Part shown: positions 15,741 to 24,364 of the stretch, in pieces
Numbering within the stretch: the first letter of the stretch is position 1
Layout: every line of letters begins with the position of its first letter
Assembly: GCA_015064665.1 (NCBI GenBank)
Contig: SVRU01000005.1
Location: forward strand, 1 to 53,388
Reading direction: 5' to 3'
Source of the DNA: Oscillospiraceae bacterium
Lineage (GTDB): Bacteria > Bacillota_A > Clostridia > Oscillospirales > CAG-272
Length of the DNA: 53,388 nucleotides
Program-made: the position numbers and the translations under genes
The notes under the pieces: model-generated
Told to the model about the DNA's origin: nothing
What the model saw: only the letters and a program-made list of their open reading frames with translations
Databases searched by the model: none

Positions 15741-16262
15741 ATGAAAGACGGATTAAGTGAATATTTATCTTGCGAAGCTTTAAATATGCACAGGGAGTAT
15801 TTTAAAAAACAATGCCTTAGGTATTCCGTTTTAAAAAAGATGTATCCTGAGATTTGTAGAAATGAAATATGTGAATTTGCAAGAATAAGAACAAAAGACA
15901 GAGCAGAAATCGAAGAGCTTTATTTCGATATTCTTTATCACAAATTATATTTTTCATCCTACGGAAAGCAATATCAGTTCTCGGAAGCTGTAAAAAAAAG
16001 ATTTAAAAGCCAAGCTTCGTTTTTGTATGAATTGCTTCAGGCGGGGAAGGATGAAAAATACGGTTTTATCTTGATTTACGTAAAAGGCGGCTATGCCGAT
16101 TTCGTAATTTCAACAAATAGCAAAGCGCGTCGTATTGAGCCTGTTCTCAGTGTAGATTTATGTGAGCACGCTTATTTTTCGGATTACGGATTCGACAAAG
16201 AAAAATATTTAAAAGATATTCTCGCTTCTCTTAATCTCGGTATGTTAGATAAATTTTTATAA
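15741..16262 (+). CDS. Hypothetical protein, 173 residues
   Basis: I do not recognise this protein. It is charged, Lys/Tyr-rich and soluble, with no signal peptide, membrane segment or catalytic motif. Predicted helices fill the first 110 residues (REYFKKQCLRYSVLKKMYPE, EEELYFDILYHK-like IEELYFDILYHK). A short beta-rich part follows (YGFILIYVKGGYADFVIS), and the end is DEKYLKDILASLNLGMLDKF-like. ATG at 15741 is chosen because GGAG lies upstream; a TTG at 15729 in the same frame overlaps the SD. It stands alone between hslO and pfp. Codon use matches the neighbours, so it is probably a real gene. Confidence 0.65.
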   Translation: MKDGLSEYLSCEALNMHREYFKKQCLRYSVLKKMYPEICRNEICEFARIRTKDRAEIEELYFDILYHKLYFSSYGKQYQFSEAVKKRFKSQASFLYELLQAGKDEKYGFILIYVKGGYADFVISTNSKARRIEPVLSVDLCEHAYFSDYGFDKEKYLKDILASLNLGMLDKFL

Positions 16263-16270
16263 TTCAAGGA

Positions 16271-16299
16271 TTGCAATTAAAAAACAGGTGTGGTATAAT
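16271..16299 (+). promoter_or_regulatory. Promoter of pfp
   Basis: TTGCAA (16271-16276), a 17-bp spacer and TATAAT (16294-16299), 32 nt before the pfp start. Confidence 0.8.
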
Positions 16300-16331
16300 A
16301 TAGAGGAAATAATAAATTTAGGAGAATAACA

Positions 16332-17564
16332 ATGAGTATTTTATACGGAAATGCAGTTGTAGGTCAGTCAGGCGGACCGACAGCGGCAATAAACGCTACT
16401 CTTGCAGGCGTAATCAAGGGCGCTCTCAAGGCGCAAAAGGATGGTGTAATAAAGACTCTTTACGGAATGAGAAACGGCGTTGAGGGATTTCTCAAGGAGG
16501 ATCTTGTTGATCTTACGGATATTTTTTCAGACGAAGGTAAATTAAGAACTCTTACGACCACTCCCGCAGCAGCACTCGGCTCTTGCCGAAGAAAGCTTAA
16601 GGATTATGAAACCGACGCTGAAACCTATGCAAAGCTTCTTGAAATATTCAAAAAATATGATATAAGATATTTCTTTTATATCGGCGGAAACGATTCGATG
16701 GATACCGTAATGAAGCTGTCGAGATATGCGGCAAACCATGATTACGAAATGAAGGTTGTCGGCGTTCCAAAGACTATTGATAACGACCTTGTGGCAACCG
16801 ACCACACCCCCGGATTCGGTTCAGCTGCAAAATTTGTTGCTACTACGATGAAAGAGGTGCTTCGCGACGTTTCCGTTTACAAAATGAAGGCGGTTACCAT
16901 CGTTGAGATAATGGGCCGTGATGCAGGTTGGCTTACTGCATCTGCAGCACTGACGAAGGTTTCGGGCGGCATATCACCCGATCTCGTTTATCTTCCCGAG
17001 GTGGCATTTGACCCCGATGAATTTATATCATCGATCAATAAGATATTCGAAGATCATCCTGCGGTTCTCGTTGCCGTATCCGAGGGCATAAGACTTGCTG
17101 ACGGTAAATATATCGGTGAGGGTAAGGGCGCAACCGATGCATTTGGTCATAAGAGCCTTTCGGGTGCCGGAAAGGTTCTTGAAGAGTTCGTTAAGGAGAA
17201 GATTGGATGCAAGGTTCGTTCTATGGAGCTTAGCCTTACGCAGAGATGCGCAGGACATATTCTTTCCGCAACCGATATTAACGAATCTCTTGCTGTTGGT
17301 GCGGGCGCTGTTGAAGCAGCGGTTTCCGGCAGAACCGGCGTTATGATGACTATTGAGCGTAAGGCAGGCGATGAATATTCATCTGTTGTTGGATGTGCCG
17401 ACATTTCAACTATCGCAAATGAAGTTCGCGGAGTACCGCGCGATTACATAAACGCTGAGGGTAACGGAATTACCGAAAAGGGTCTTTCTTATCTTGCACC
17501 TCTCATTATTGGCGAGGTTGACGTTGAATATGAAAACGGACTTCCGAAGCATATAGTTATTTGA
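16332..17564 (+). CDS. pfp: Pyrophosphate-dependent 6-phosphofructokinase
   Basis: A 410-residue phosphofructokinase. It phosphorylates fructose-6-phosphate reversibly in glycolysis with pyrophosphate as the likely donor. The donor is read from two positions: IGGNDS near residue 119, with Asp where ATP enzymes have Gly, and PKTIDND near 147, with Lys where ATP enzymes have Gly. Other family features are GQSGGPTAAINATLAGV at the N-terminus and EIMGRDAGWL. Length fits the 400-residue PPi enzymes rather than the 320-residue bacterial ATP-PFK. It is a single gene with its own promoter and a strong terminator. Confidence 0.92.
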   Translation: MSILYGNAVVGQSGGPTAAINATLAGVIKGALKAQKDGVIKTLYGMRNGVEGFLKEDLVDLTDIFSDEGKLRTLTTTPAAALGSCRRKLKDYETDAETYAKLLEIFKKYDIRYFFYIGGNDSMDTVMKLSRYAANHDYEMKVVGVPKTIDNDLVATDHTPGFGSAAKFVATTMKEVLRDVSVYKMKAVTIVEIMGRDAGWLTASAALTKVSGGISPDLVYLPEVAFDPDEFISSINKIFEDHPAVLVAVSEGIRLADGKYIGEGKGATDAFGHKSLSGAGKVLEEFVKEKIGCKVRSMELSLTQRCAGHILSATDINESLAVGAGAVEAAVSGRTGVMMTIERKAGDEYSSVVGCADISTIANEVRGVPRDYINAEGNGITEKGLSYLAPLIIGEVDVEYENGLPKHIVI

Positions 17565-17566
17565 TT

Positions 17567-17592
17567 TTAAGCGAGCCATACGGCTCGCTTAA
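17567..17592 (+). terminator. Terminator after pfp
   Basis: Perfect 11-bp stem TTAAGCGAGCC/GGCTCGCTTAA with a 4-nt loop, followed by a run of seven T. Overlaps the pfp stop by a few bases downstream. Confidence 0.92.
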
Positions 17593-17609
17593 TTTTTTTC
17601 AATAAAGTA

Positions 17610-17638
17610 TTGATTTTGCTTTTGTAATATGATATAAT
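17610..17638 (+). promoter_or_regulatory. Promoter of the SAM riboswitch-metK transcript
   Basis: TTGATT (17610-17615), a 17-bp spacer and TATAAT (17633-17638), about 20 nt before the riboswitch aptamer. Confidence 0.8.
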
Positions 17639-17657
17639 AATGTTGAATTAAATATTA

Positions 17658-17786
17658 CTTATCAAGAGCGGCGGAGGGACTGGCCCAGTGAAGCCCGGCA
17701 ACCTGTAATTTTATAAGGTGCTAATTCCTGATAGATGAGTTAATCTTGATCTCGGGAATCGCTTGATGTGATTTTCGAGTTTTTTA
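17658..17786 (+). promoter_or_regulatory. SAM-I (S-box) riboswitch with terminator
   Basis: The aptamer (17658-17750) has the S-box landmarks: the GAGGGACTGGCCC core, GAAGCCCGGCAACC, and AAGGTGCTAATTCC. P1 is closed by ATCAAGA (17661-17667) and TCTTGAT (17744-17750). Immediately after, CTCGGGAATC (17751-17760) and GATTTTCGAG (17770-17779), with two G-U pairs, form a terminator followed by six T. Binding of SAM should therefore stop transcription before metK, a feedback loop on SAM synthesis. Confidence 0.95.
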
Positions 17787-17812
17787 ATTGTAAAAGTATA
17801 AGGAGAAAGAAA

Positions 17813-18994
17813 ATGAAGAAAGTGTTGTTTACCTCTGAATCCGTAACAGAAGGACATCCCGACAAAATATGTGATAAAATATCGGATGCCATACTCGATG
17901 AAATACTCAGACAGGACCCGAGTAGCCGCGTTGCGTGCGAGACGTTTGCAACAACGGGAATTATAACCGTTATGGGTGAAATTACGACGGAGGCAAAGAT
18001 TGACGTTCAGAAAATAGTTCGCGATACGGTAAGCGAGATTGGATATGACAGGGCTAAATACGGCTTTGATGCAACGACCTGCGCCGTTCTCAGCTCTATA
18101 CACGAGCAGAGCGCGGATATAGCGATGGGTGTAGATAAATGTCTTGAGGCAAAGGATGGTGAAATGTCGGATTCATTCGATACTGGTGCGGGCGATCAAG
18201 GCCTTATGTTCGGTTATGCGTGTGATGAAACCTCCGAGCTTATGCCTTTGCCGATATCTCTTGCACATAAGCTTGCAAAGAGATTGACCGAGGTAAGAAA
18301 AAGCGGAAAGCTTTCATATCTGCGCCCCGACGGAAAAACACAGGTAACCGTTGAATACAGCGACGGAGTACCGAAGAGGGTTGATACTATCGTCGTTTCG
18401 TCACAGCACAGCCCTGAAATTGATTCTCAGACTATTCGCAAGGATATAATAGAAAACGTTATTCTCCCCGTAATTCCCAAGGAATATATTGACGGAAAGC
18501 TTAATATATACGTAAACCCGACCGGTAGATTTGTAATCGGCGGTCCTCAGGGCGATACGGGACTTACAGGCAGAAAGATTATAGTTGATACATACGGCGG
18601 TTACTCCCGTCACGGAGGCGGTGCATTTTCGGGTAAGGATCCCACAAAGGTTGACCGAAGCGCGTCATACGCTGCCCGTTACGTTGCCAAAAATATCGTT
18701 AAGGCGGGACTTGCAAGTAAGTGCGAGGTTCAGATAGCTTATGCGATTGGTATTGCTAAGCCCGTTTCGGTTATGATTGATACCTTCGGAACGGCAAAAG
18801 CAGATGAAGAAAAGATTATGGATGCTGTAAATCAGCTTGTTGATCTTCGTCCTGCAGCTATAATCGAGAAATTTGATTTGAGAAAACCTATATACAAGGA
18901 GCTTGCCGCATACGGACACATGGGCAGAGAAGAGCTTTTTGTAAAGTGGGAAGAGTGCGATATTGCGGATAAGCTTCGCGAGCTTTGCTTTTAA
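17813..18994 (+). CDS. metK: S-adenosylmethionine synthetase
   Basis: A 393-residue methionine adenosyltransferase that makes SAM from methionine and ATP. Signatures: [24 protein letters not shown] at the start (methionine and metal site), [31 protein letters not shown] and [17 protein letters not shown]. The start is ATG at 17813 with SD AGGAG; the frame is open 15 codons upstream, but that part belongs to the riboswitch. Controlled by the SAM-I riboswitch. Only 36 nt and no terminator separate it from the GH28-like gene. Confidence 0.97.
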   Translation: MKKVLFTSESVTEGHPDKICDKISDAILDEILRQDPSSRVACETFATTGIITVMGEITTEAKIDVQKIVRDTVSEIGYDRAKYGFDATTCAVLSSIHEQSADIAMGVDKCLEAKDGEMSDSFDTGAGDQGLMFGYACDETSELMPLPISLAHKLAKRLTEVRKSGKLSYLRPDGKTQVTVEYSDGVPKRVDTIVVSSQHSPEIDSQTIRKDIIENVILPVIPKEYIDGKLNIYVNPTGRFVIGGPQGDTGLTGRKIIVDTYGGYSRHGGGAFSGKDPTKVDRSASYAARYVAKNIVKAGLASKCEVQIAYAIGIAKPVSVMIDTFGTAKADEEKIMDAVNQLVDLRPAAIIEKFDLRKPIYKELAAYGHMGREELFVKWEECDIADKLRELCF

Positions 18995-19030
18995 TATTTA
19001 CGTAAACGAGTTTTATTTTAGGAGAAAAAA

Positions 19031-20308
19031 ATGTATAATATAATTGATTTCGGAGCTGTGGCGGACGGAAAAACTTTAGTCACGGAAGCTATTCAGAAGG
19101 CGATTGATGAATGTAACAAAAACGGTGGCGGAAGAGTTGTTATTCCTACGGGTAACTTTTATACCGGTTCTATTTTCCTCAAGGATAACGTTGAACTTCA
19201 TCTTGAACACGGCGCGGTTCTGACTGCAAGTGCTAATATAGATGATTATAATGCAGACGATGCGTATCAGCAGAATTACGGATATGCGCCTGAGGAATGG
19301 CGCGCAAAGCATCTTATTATGGCTATTGAGTGTAAAAATGTTGCCATAACCGGAACCGGAACTATTGACGGAAACGGTGATTCATATAGGGCGGAACCCA
19401 CGCTTTCACCCGAAAACAGCGGATACGGTTGGAGATTTGGTACGGCGCACGTTAAGGATATTGAGATCATGCGTCCGGGTCAGCTTATATGTTTCGTTGA
19501 ATCGAGCGAGATAGTCGTTGATGGTTTGACAATTAGAAACGCGCCCTGTTGGAGTGTTTTCCTCCATGGATGTGAATTCGTTCGTGTAAGCCGTTTGAAT
19601 ATATTTAACGGCAAAACTGCGCTTAATACGGACGGTATAGATATCGATTGTTGTCGTTTCGTTACTGTTTCCGACTGTAATATTGAAACGGGTGACGACG
19701 CTATTACCTTCAGATGCGCATCACAGCGATTGAAAATACCGAAGGTCTGCGAATATATTACCGTTACAAACTGTAATTTAGCCGTTTCCGCAAGTGCGTT
19801 TAGAGTCGGAGTTGGTTTCGGAAGAATACGTCACGTAAGAGTGTCTAACATTACCGTTTTAAGAGCTGGTTCTGGAATCCATTTTATGACGTCCTATTGT
19901 GGTCACGGAGAGGCGTTTATTGAGGACGTTAACTTTTCGGGAGTGTCAATGTATGATACCGGATGGCCGATTCGTATTGAGGGTGACAGGGCATACATAA
20001 AAAATGTTACGCTTGAAAATATCAGAGCATATTCTCTCGCTAATTCGAAAATTGTTCCCGATAAGCCTGGGATTGTTTCCGATGTTACCATTCGCGGCGT
20101 TGACTTGTTTATGCAAAAGGATGAAAGAGATTTAAAGCCTCATCAAATTAAAGCAAGAGGTGAGCACATGCTCTACATTACGAACGTCGATGGCTTAACG
20201 CTTGATTCCGTTCGTATAATAGCCGATGATTCAGTAGTTTCTCTTTGGACGTCTAAATTCAAAGCGCAAGACTGTGATAATCTTATAACCAAAGATTGTA
20301 AATATTAA
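19031..20308 (+). CDS. Glycoside hydrolase family 28-like protein
   Basis: A 425-residue right-handed beta-helix protein of the polygalacturonase (GH28) type. It starts with the family N-terminus (IIDFGAVADGKTLVTEAIQKAIDECNKNGGGRVVIPTG, fold of pectate-lyase 3). The catalytic segments NTDGIDID (about 199) and GDDAI (about 221) supply the acid residues. The usual GHG histidine motif is replaced by RVGVGFGRIRHVRV, so a His is missing from its normal place and the substrate may not be ordinary pectin. There is no signal peptide, so it would act in the cytoplasm on an imported oligosaccharide. It is preceded by metK, with SD AGGAGA, and followed by a terminator. Confidence 0.85.
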   Translation: MYNIIDFGAVADGKTLVTEAIQKAIDECNKNGGGRVVIPTGNFYTGSIFLKDNVELHLEHGAVLTASANIDDYNADDAYQQNYGYAPEEWRAKHLIMAIECKNVAITGTGTIDGNGDSYRAEPTLSPENSGYGWRFGTAHVKDIEIMRPGQLICFVESSEIVVDGLTIRNAPCWSVFLHGCEFVRVSRLNIFNGKTALNTDGIDIDCCRFVTVSDCNIETGDDAITFRCASQRLKIPKVCEYITVTNCNLAVSASAFRVGVGFGRIRHVRVSNITVLRAGSGIHFMTSYCGHGEAFIEDVNFSGVSMYDTGWPIRIEGDRAYIKNVTLENIRAYSLANSKIVPDKPGIVSDVTIRGVDLFMQKDERDLKPHQIKARGEHMLYITNVDGLTLDSVRIIADDSVVSLWTSKFKAQDCDNLITKDCKY

Positions 20309-20314
20309 TAACGT

Positions 20315-20345
20315 GTGGCTTTCTCAGAAAAAATGAGAAGGCCAC
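20315..20345 (+). terminator. Terminator after the GH28-like gene
   Basis: GTGGCTTTCTCA (20315-20326) pairs with TGAGAAGGCCAC (20334-20345) with one G-U pair, followed by TTTTAGTTTTT. Confidence 0.9.
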
Positions 20346-20359
20346 TTTTAGTTTTTATC

Positions 20360-20388
20360 TTGTAAATCTATTTTATTTTTGATATAAT
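20360..20388 (+). promoter_or_regulatory. Promoter of recD2
   Basis: TTGTAA (20360-20365), a 17-bp spacer and TATAAT (20383-20388), 32 nt before the start. The preceding gene ends with a strong terminator, so this is the main promoter. Confidence 0.75.
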
Positions 20389-20420
20389 ATATTTGTATTA
20401 TTTTTAGAAAGGATATTTTC

Positions 20421-22643
20421 ATGAACGGTCAGCTTGAATCTTTAAAGGGAACTATAGAGAACGTCGTTTATCGCAACGAGAGCAACGATTATACCGTTCT
20501 TGAGATCGTTGATGAAAAAAACGAGCTTGTAACGGTGGTTGGTATTATTCCGATGGCTTTTGAGGGGGAGAACGTTGTTTTGACGGGACATTGGACGTAT
20601 CACAAGGAATTCGGTAAGCAATTCGCTTTTGAAAGTTATGAAAAAACTCTTCCTGTTGAGGTGGAGGGAATACTTCAATATCTTTCCTCAAGTACTGTCA
20701 AGGGGATTGGCCCGGTTACCGCTTTGAAAATAGTTAATAAATTCGGTGCGGAAAGCTTCGACGTTATTGAAAATCATCCCGAATGGCTGACCGATATTTC
20801 CGGTATCACCATGAAGAAAGCGGCGGTAATATCAGAGTCATTCCGCCAGCAGACCGGTATTCGCGGTGTGATGATGTTTTGCAAGGATTATCTTGGGGCG
20901 GCAGAGATAACAAGAGTATATAAAAAGCTTGGCGCGGGCGCTGTCGGAATTATAAAAGAAAATCCGTATATACTCTGTGATGGTGATTATTCTATATCCT
21001 TTGACAAGGTTGACGCATTTGCTAAAACTCTTGATTTTCCCGCATCTTCTCCGATAAGAATCTTGAGCGCCGCTAAATATATACTTGCATACAATGCCGT
21101 GGCAAACGGTCACACTTGTCTTCCTGTGTCAAAGCTCGTACAAGCACTCAGCTCGCTTGTTGAGATGGACGGGGAAGTCCTCATGCAAATGATTTTGCAG
21201 TTCGTAGGGGATTCAAAGCTCGCTTCATATACCGCTCAAGATGAGCAGTATATTATGACGCTTGAAGTGTATGATGCTGAAAAATATATCGCTGACAGAA
21301 TAATTGAGCTTGAATCCCATGTTATAAGATTTAATAGTGAGGATATTGTAATTCTTCTTGAAAAGCTTGAGACGCGTTTTGGAATAAATTATGCCACTCT
21401 TCAACGCAAAGCGATTTTTGAAGCCCTCAGTGGCGGAATAATGATTTTGACGGGTGGTCCAGGAACAGGCAAAACCACGGTTATAAAGGCTTTGTTATCG
21501 ATTTTTAACAGCCTTGGATTGAAATGCGTTCTTGCCGCACCTACGGGACGCGCAGCTAAGCGAATGAGTGAATCAACCTCAGAGGATGCCAAAACGATTC
21601 ACCGCATGCTTGAGATGGAGAAGGGCGCGGATGCTAAAGTGCGGTTTGGCAGAAATGCTCAGTGTCCGCTCGACGAAAACGTTGTAATCGTTGATGAGGC
21701 GTCAATGATGGATCTTGCGTTGACGGAAGCACTTATGCGCGCTTTGCGCCGCGGATCGCGTCTTATACTGATCGGTGACTCCGATCAGCTTCCCAGTGTT
21801 GGAGCAGGCAACGTATTTTATGACCTTATAGAAAGTAAAAGAATAAAAACTGTAAAGCTTACCGAAATATTCAGACAGTCAAAAGAAAGCTTGATAATAA
21901 CAAACGCCCACAGAATTAATAAAGGGGAAGCGCCGATACTCAATGTAACCGATAACGATTTCTTTTTTGTAAGAAGAGATTTTGAACGCGATATACCGTC
22001 GGCTATTGCTTCCTTGATAATGCAGCGTTTGCCTAAAGCCTACGGCAAGGATATAAAGGAAAGCATACAGGTAATAACTCCTTCTAAAAAGGGATTTGGC
22101 GGCGTTGAAGCACTTAATGCCGAGCTTCAGGAAAAACTGAATCCCCGATCGGACTTCAAGCGTGAGAAGAGCAGTCACTCTACGGTATTCCGTGAGGGAG
22201 ACAGAGTTATGCAAACTACAAATAATTATGACATAGAGTGGGAGAAAAACGGCTATGTCGGAACGGGAATTTTTAATGGAGACATTGGTGTTATAGATAG
22301 TATTAACAACTCAAAATCCGAAATGACAATAGTATTTGATGACAGAGTTGTAAGGTATAGCTTTGATCTCCTTGAAGAGCTTGAATTAGCCTATGCCATT
22401 ACCGTACATAAAAGCCAGGGAAGCGAATATCCCGTCGTTATAATACCTATGTACAGATGTCCGCCCATGCTTATGACGAGAAATTTACTCTATACCGCTG
22501 TAACACGCGCAAAACGAATGGTTATTTTGGTTGGAAGATGTGATATACCTCAAAAAATGGTCGAAAATAATAGGGAAATTTTACGTTATACGACCTTGAA
22601 GGAACAAATTTGCGACGACAAAATTCTTAAAAACATTCAATAA
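20421..22643 (+). CDS. recD2: RecD2-type 5'-3' DNA helicase
   Basis: A 740-residue superfamily 1B helicase of the RecD2 (YrrC) type, which acts without RecBC in repair and fork maintenance. The N-terminal OB-fold and helix-hairpin-helix region (GTIENVVYRNESNDYTVLEI, SSTVKGIGPVTALKIV) is typical. Walker A GGPGTGKTTV lies near residue 345, then AAPTGRAAKRMSE, motif II VDEASM and GDSDQLPSVGAGN. The C-terminal UvrD-like part has AYAITVHKSQGSEYPVVI and LLYTAVTRAKRMVIL. Length is normal. A promoter upstream and another downstream (mreB-like) mark it as a single-gene unit. Confidence 0.94.
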   Translation: MNGQLESLKGTIENVVYRNESNDYTVLEIVDEKNELVTVVGIIPMAFEGENVVLTGHWTYHKEFGKQFAFESYEKTLPVEVEGILQYLSSSTVKGIGPVTALKIVNKFGAESFDVIENHPEWLTDISGITMKKAAVISESFRQQTGIRGVMMFCKDYLGAAEITRVYKKLGAGAVGIIKENPYILCDGDYSISFDKVDAFAKTLDFPASSPIRILSAAKYILAYNAVANGHTCLPVSKLVQALSSLVEMDGEVLMQMILQFVGDSKLASYTAQDEQYIMTLEVYDAEKYIADRIIELESHVIRFNSEDIVILLEKLETRFGINYATLQRKAIFEALSGGIMILTGGPGTGKTTVIKALLSIFNSLGLKCVLAAPTGRAAKRMSESTSEDAKTIHRMLEMEKGADAKVRFGRNAQCPLDENVVIVDEASMMDLALTEALMRALRRGSRLILIGDSDQLPSVGAGNVFYDLIESKRIKTVKLTEIFRQSKESLIITNAHRINKGEAPILNVTDNDFFFVRRDFERDIPSAIASLIMQRLPKAYGKDIKESIQVITPSKKGFGGVEALNAELQEKLNPRSDFKREKSSHSTVFREGDRVMQTTNNYDIEWEKNGYVGTGIFNGDIGVIDSINNSKSEMTIVFDDRVVRYSFDLLEELELAYAITVHKSQGSEYPVVIIPMYRCPPMLMTRNLLYTAVTRAKRMVILVGRCDIPQKMVENNREILRYTTLKEQICDDKILKNIQ

Positions 22644-22656
22644 TTTGAAAATAGAC

Positions 22657-22685
22657 TTGAATTTTTTTGTTACATGTAGTATAAT
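22657..22685 (+). promoter_or_regulatory. Promoter of the MreB-like gene
   Basis: TTGAAT (22657-22662), a 17-bp spacer and TATAAT (22680-22685), 38 nt before the start. Supports independent expression from recD2. Confidence 0.8.
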
Positions 22686-22723
22686 AAATTGATTAGCAAC
22701 AATTTTTTTGAAAGGAGCGTCAC

Positions 22724-23752
22724 ATGATAACCAAAATCGGACTTGATCTTGGCTATGCTAATATTACACTTAGCAACGTTACGACAGAAGTGTATAGAGA
22801 GCCGTCTGTTGCGCTTCTTGACAAAAATACGCGCAGAATTATCTCGGTCGGAAACAGAGCGGCATTGGCTGACAGCGAATCGGCAGACGGAATTCTTGTC
22901 CGTCCGTTCAAGAACGGTCTGCTTTATTCATCGGATCTTACTCGCGAGATTATCAAGCATGCAATATCTGCCGTAGATGCAAAGGATAAGATTCGTTGCG
23001 TTGTGGCACTGCCATCGGATTTGATTCCGAAGCAGGAAACTGAGGTTCATAAAATGCTTCAGGCGGCAGGAGTTACGGAATCTTACGGAGTCAATCCTGC
23101 TGTGGCGGCTTTGATTGGGGCTGGCTATTCGCCGCTTATCAGTGCAATATCGGTTAACGTTGGTGCTGCAACTACCGAGATTGCGGTGCTTCATAAAGGA
23201 GAGGTCATTTTGTCAGCAAGAGAGGCTATCGGTGGCGAGGACTTTGACAAGGCTGTTAAGCAGTATATATTCGAGCAAGGAGATATGACGGTATCATTGC
23301 TTGTTGCCAGAACTATAAAAGAAAGACTCGGCGCAGTTTGGCAGGGCAGGGAATCCAAGAGTATAGACATAGAGGGAACGCTCTCTCTTACCGGAAACAA
23401 GGTTAGGATGAGTTTGTCTACGGAGGATATTGTCGGCGTTTTTGCCCAGCCTTTGAAAATACTTCTTGAAGCCGTGGCTAACGTAATTAAAAAGATTCCG
23501 ATTGATGCCGTAAGCGAAATATTTGAGAACGGTGTTGTTTTGACTGGCGGCGGAGCCGAAATGTACGGACTTGACACGATGATGTCAAAGGTGTTCGGAG
23601 TTCTTGTAACCAAGCCCTCTTCGCCTATTAACAGTATATCGAAGGGACTTTCCAGGATTAATACTTTTTTACCCGTAAGAAATCATCCGAACGGTCGAAA
23701 CGTAACGTCTCAGCTTGCAAAATTATATGAAAATAAAAAACAGAAAAAATGA
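22724..23752 (+). CDS. MreB-like actin-family protein
   Basis: A 342-residue actin/Hsp70-fold ATPase resembling MreB and Mbl, the filaments that guide cell-wall synthesis on the inner membrane face. Matching parts: GLDLGYANITLSNV (phosphate 1; the normal IDLGTANT is changed), REPSVALLD, ILVRPFKNGLLYSSDLTREII, INPAVAALIGAG-like VNPAVAALIGAG, AREAIGGEDFDKAV and ENGVVLTGGGAEMYGLD. It stands alone, with no mreC or mreD, and the nucleotide motifs differ from consensus. It is probably a divergent paralogue; the ordinary mreB may lie elsewhere. SD AAAGGAG before the ATG; a 38-residue membrane peptide follows. Confidence 0.85.
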   Translation: MITKIGLDLGYANITLSNVTTEVYREPSVALLDKNTRRIISVGNRAALADSESADGILVRPFKNGLLYSSDLTREIIKHAISAVDAKDKIRCVVALPSDLIPKQETEVHKMLQAAGVTESYGVNPAVAALIGAGYSPLISAISVNVGAATTEIAVLHKGEVILSAREAIGGEDFDKAVKQYIFEQGDMTVSLLVARTIKERLGAVWQGRESKSIDIEGTLSLTGNKVRMSLSTEDIVGVFAQPLKILLEAVANVIKKIPIDAVSEIFENGVVLTGGGAEMYGLDTMMSKVFGVLVTKPSSPINSISKGLSRINTFLPVRNHPNGRNVTSQLAKLYENKKQKK

Positions 23753-23764
23753 TAGGGGATTAAA

Positions 23765-23881
23765 ATGAAAAATCAGGAAAAGAAAACATTAAGCTTAAAA
23801 GCTCGTATTTTGGCAGGTGTGCTTGCATTGCTCATGCTTTCAGCAACTGTGTTTGGCGTTATATCTTACATAATATATTAA
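23765..23881 (+). CDS. Small single-pass membrane protein, 38 residues
   Basis: A short gene just after the MreB-like gene: ATG at 23765, SD AGGGGA nine bases upstream, stop TAA at 23879-23881, then a terminator. The product is a basic start (MKNQEKKTLSLKAR) followed by one hydrophobic helix of about 22 residues (ILAGVLALLMLSATVFGVIS) ending in YIIY. That is a one-span membrane peptide with its N-terminus inside by the positive-inside rule. Placement between the MreB-like gene and the terminator implies cotranscription and possibly a shared role at the membrane. I recognise no family, so the function is unknown. Confidence 0.75.
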   Translation: MKNQEKKTLSLKARILAGVLALLMLSATVFGVISYIIY

Positions 23882-23891
23882 TAACAAAATC

Positions 23892-23923
23892 GACCGCCTT
23901 AGTTTTTTGCGACTGTGGCGGTC
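23892..23923 (+). terminator. Terminator of the MreB-like operon
   Basis: GACCGCC (23892-23898) and GGCGGTC (23917-23923) form the stem base, followed by seven T. It ends the mreB-like and small membrane protein transcript. Confidence 0.85.
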
Positions 23924-23929
23924 TTTTTT

Positions 23930-24307
23930 TGTTCTGTTTTTGCGAAGAGCAGGGTATACGATAAGTTAGATAAGTTAAGTAAATATTCTCCTTTTTTGAT
24001 GAAAATGGCCTTTTTTGAGTAAAATATATTTTTCCGTTTCACTGAATAAGGATTGTTATTGAGTGTGGAAAATCAGAGGCTGATGTTGAAAACGTGTTGA
24101 AAATCGCAATCTGTCCTTATAAATATGTTGAAAATAATCAATAAAAAATCTACACAATTCCGTTATTTTGGCTTTAAAAAGCCATTTTTGCGTTAAAATT
24201 GACTATAAATAATAAAAAAAACGGTTAAAACTCGATAACGGAAAAATGTAAATAAAAAATGGAGCTTAAAAAACGCACAACGGAAAAGTGTATTTTCAAG
24301 AAAGCAA
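23930..24307. other. Gene-free, AT-rich interval with inverted repeats
   Basis: About 380 nt without a credible gene. It contains TTCCGTTAT (24158-24166) and its exact inverse ATAACGGAA (24235-24243), which enclose a smaller hairpin TGGCTT/AAGCCA near 24168-24183. GTTGAAAA occurs three times (24085, 24096, 24127), and CGGAAAA recurs near 24239 and 24281. No tRNA, riboswitch or promoter pair was recognised. It could hold a small RNA or a protein-binding region; nothing more can be supported. Confidence 0.4.
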
Positions 24308-24350
24308 AAAGATGCTAACTCAAGCTTTTATAACTTGAGCTAGCATCTTT
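24308..24350 (-). terminator. Terminator of ftsZ
   Basis: On the minus strand AAAGATGCTA-G-CTCAAG pairs with CTTGAG-T-TAGCATCTTT, one mismatch, followed by T-rich sequence. It is the end of the ftsZ transcript and shares its inner stem with the hairpin near 37981. Confidence 0.85.
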
Positions 24351-24364
24351 AAGGATTATGTATT

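Noticed and set aside
23930..24307. An origin of replication (DnaA boxes in AT-rich DNA)
   Set aside because: No TTATCCACA-type cluster was found, and dnaA, dnaN or related origin genes are not nearby.
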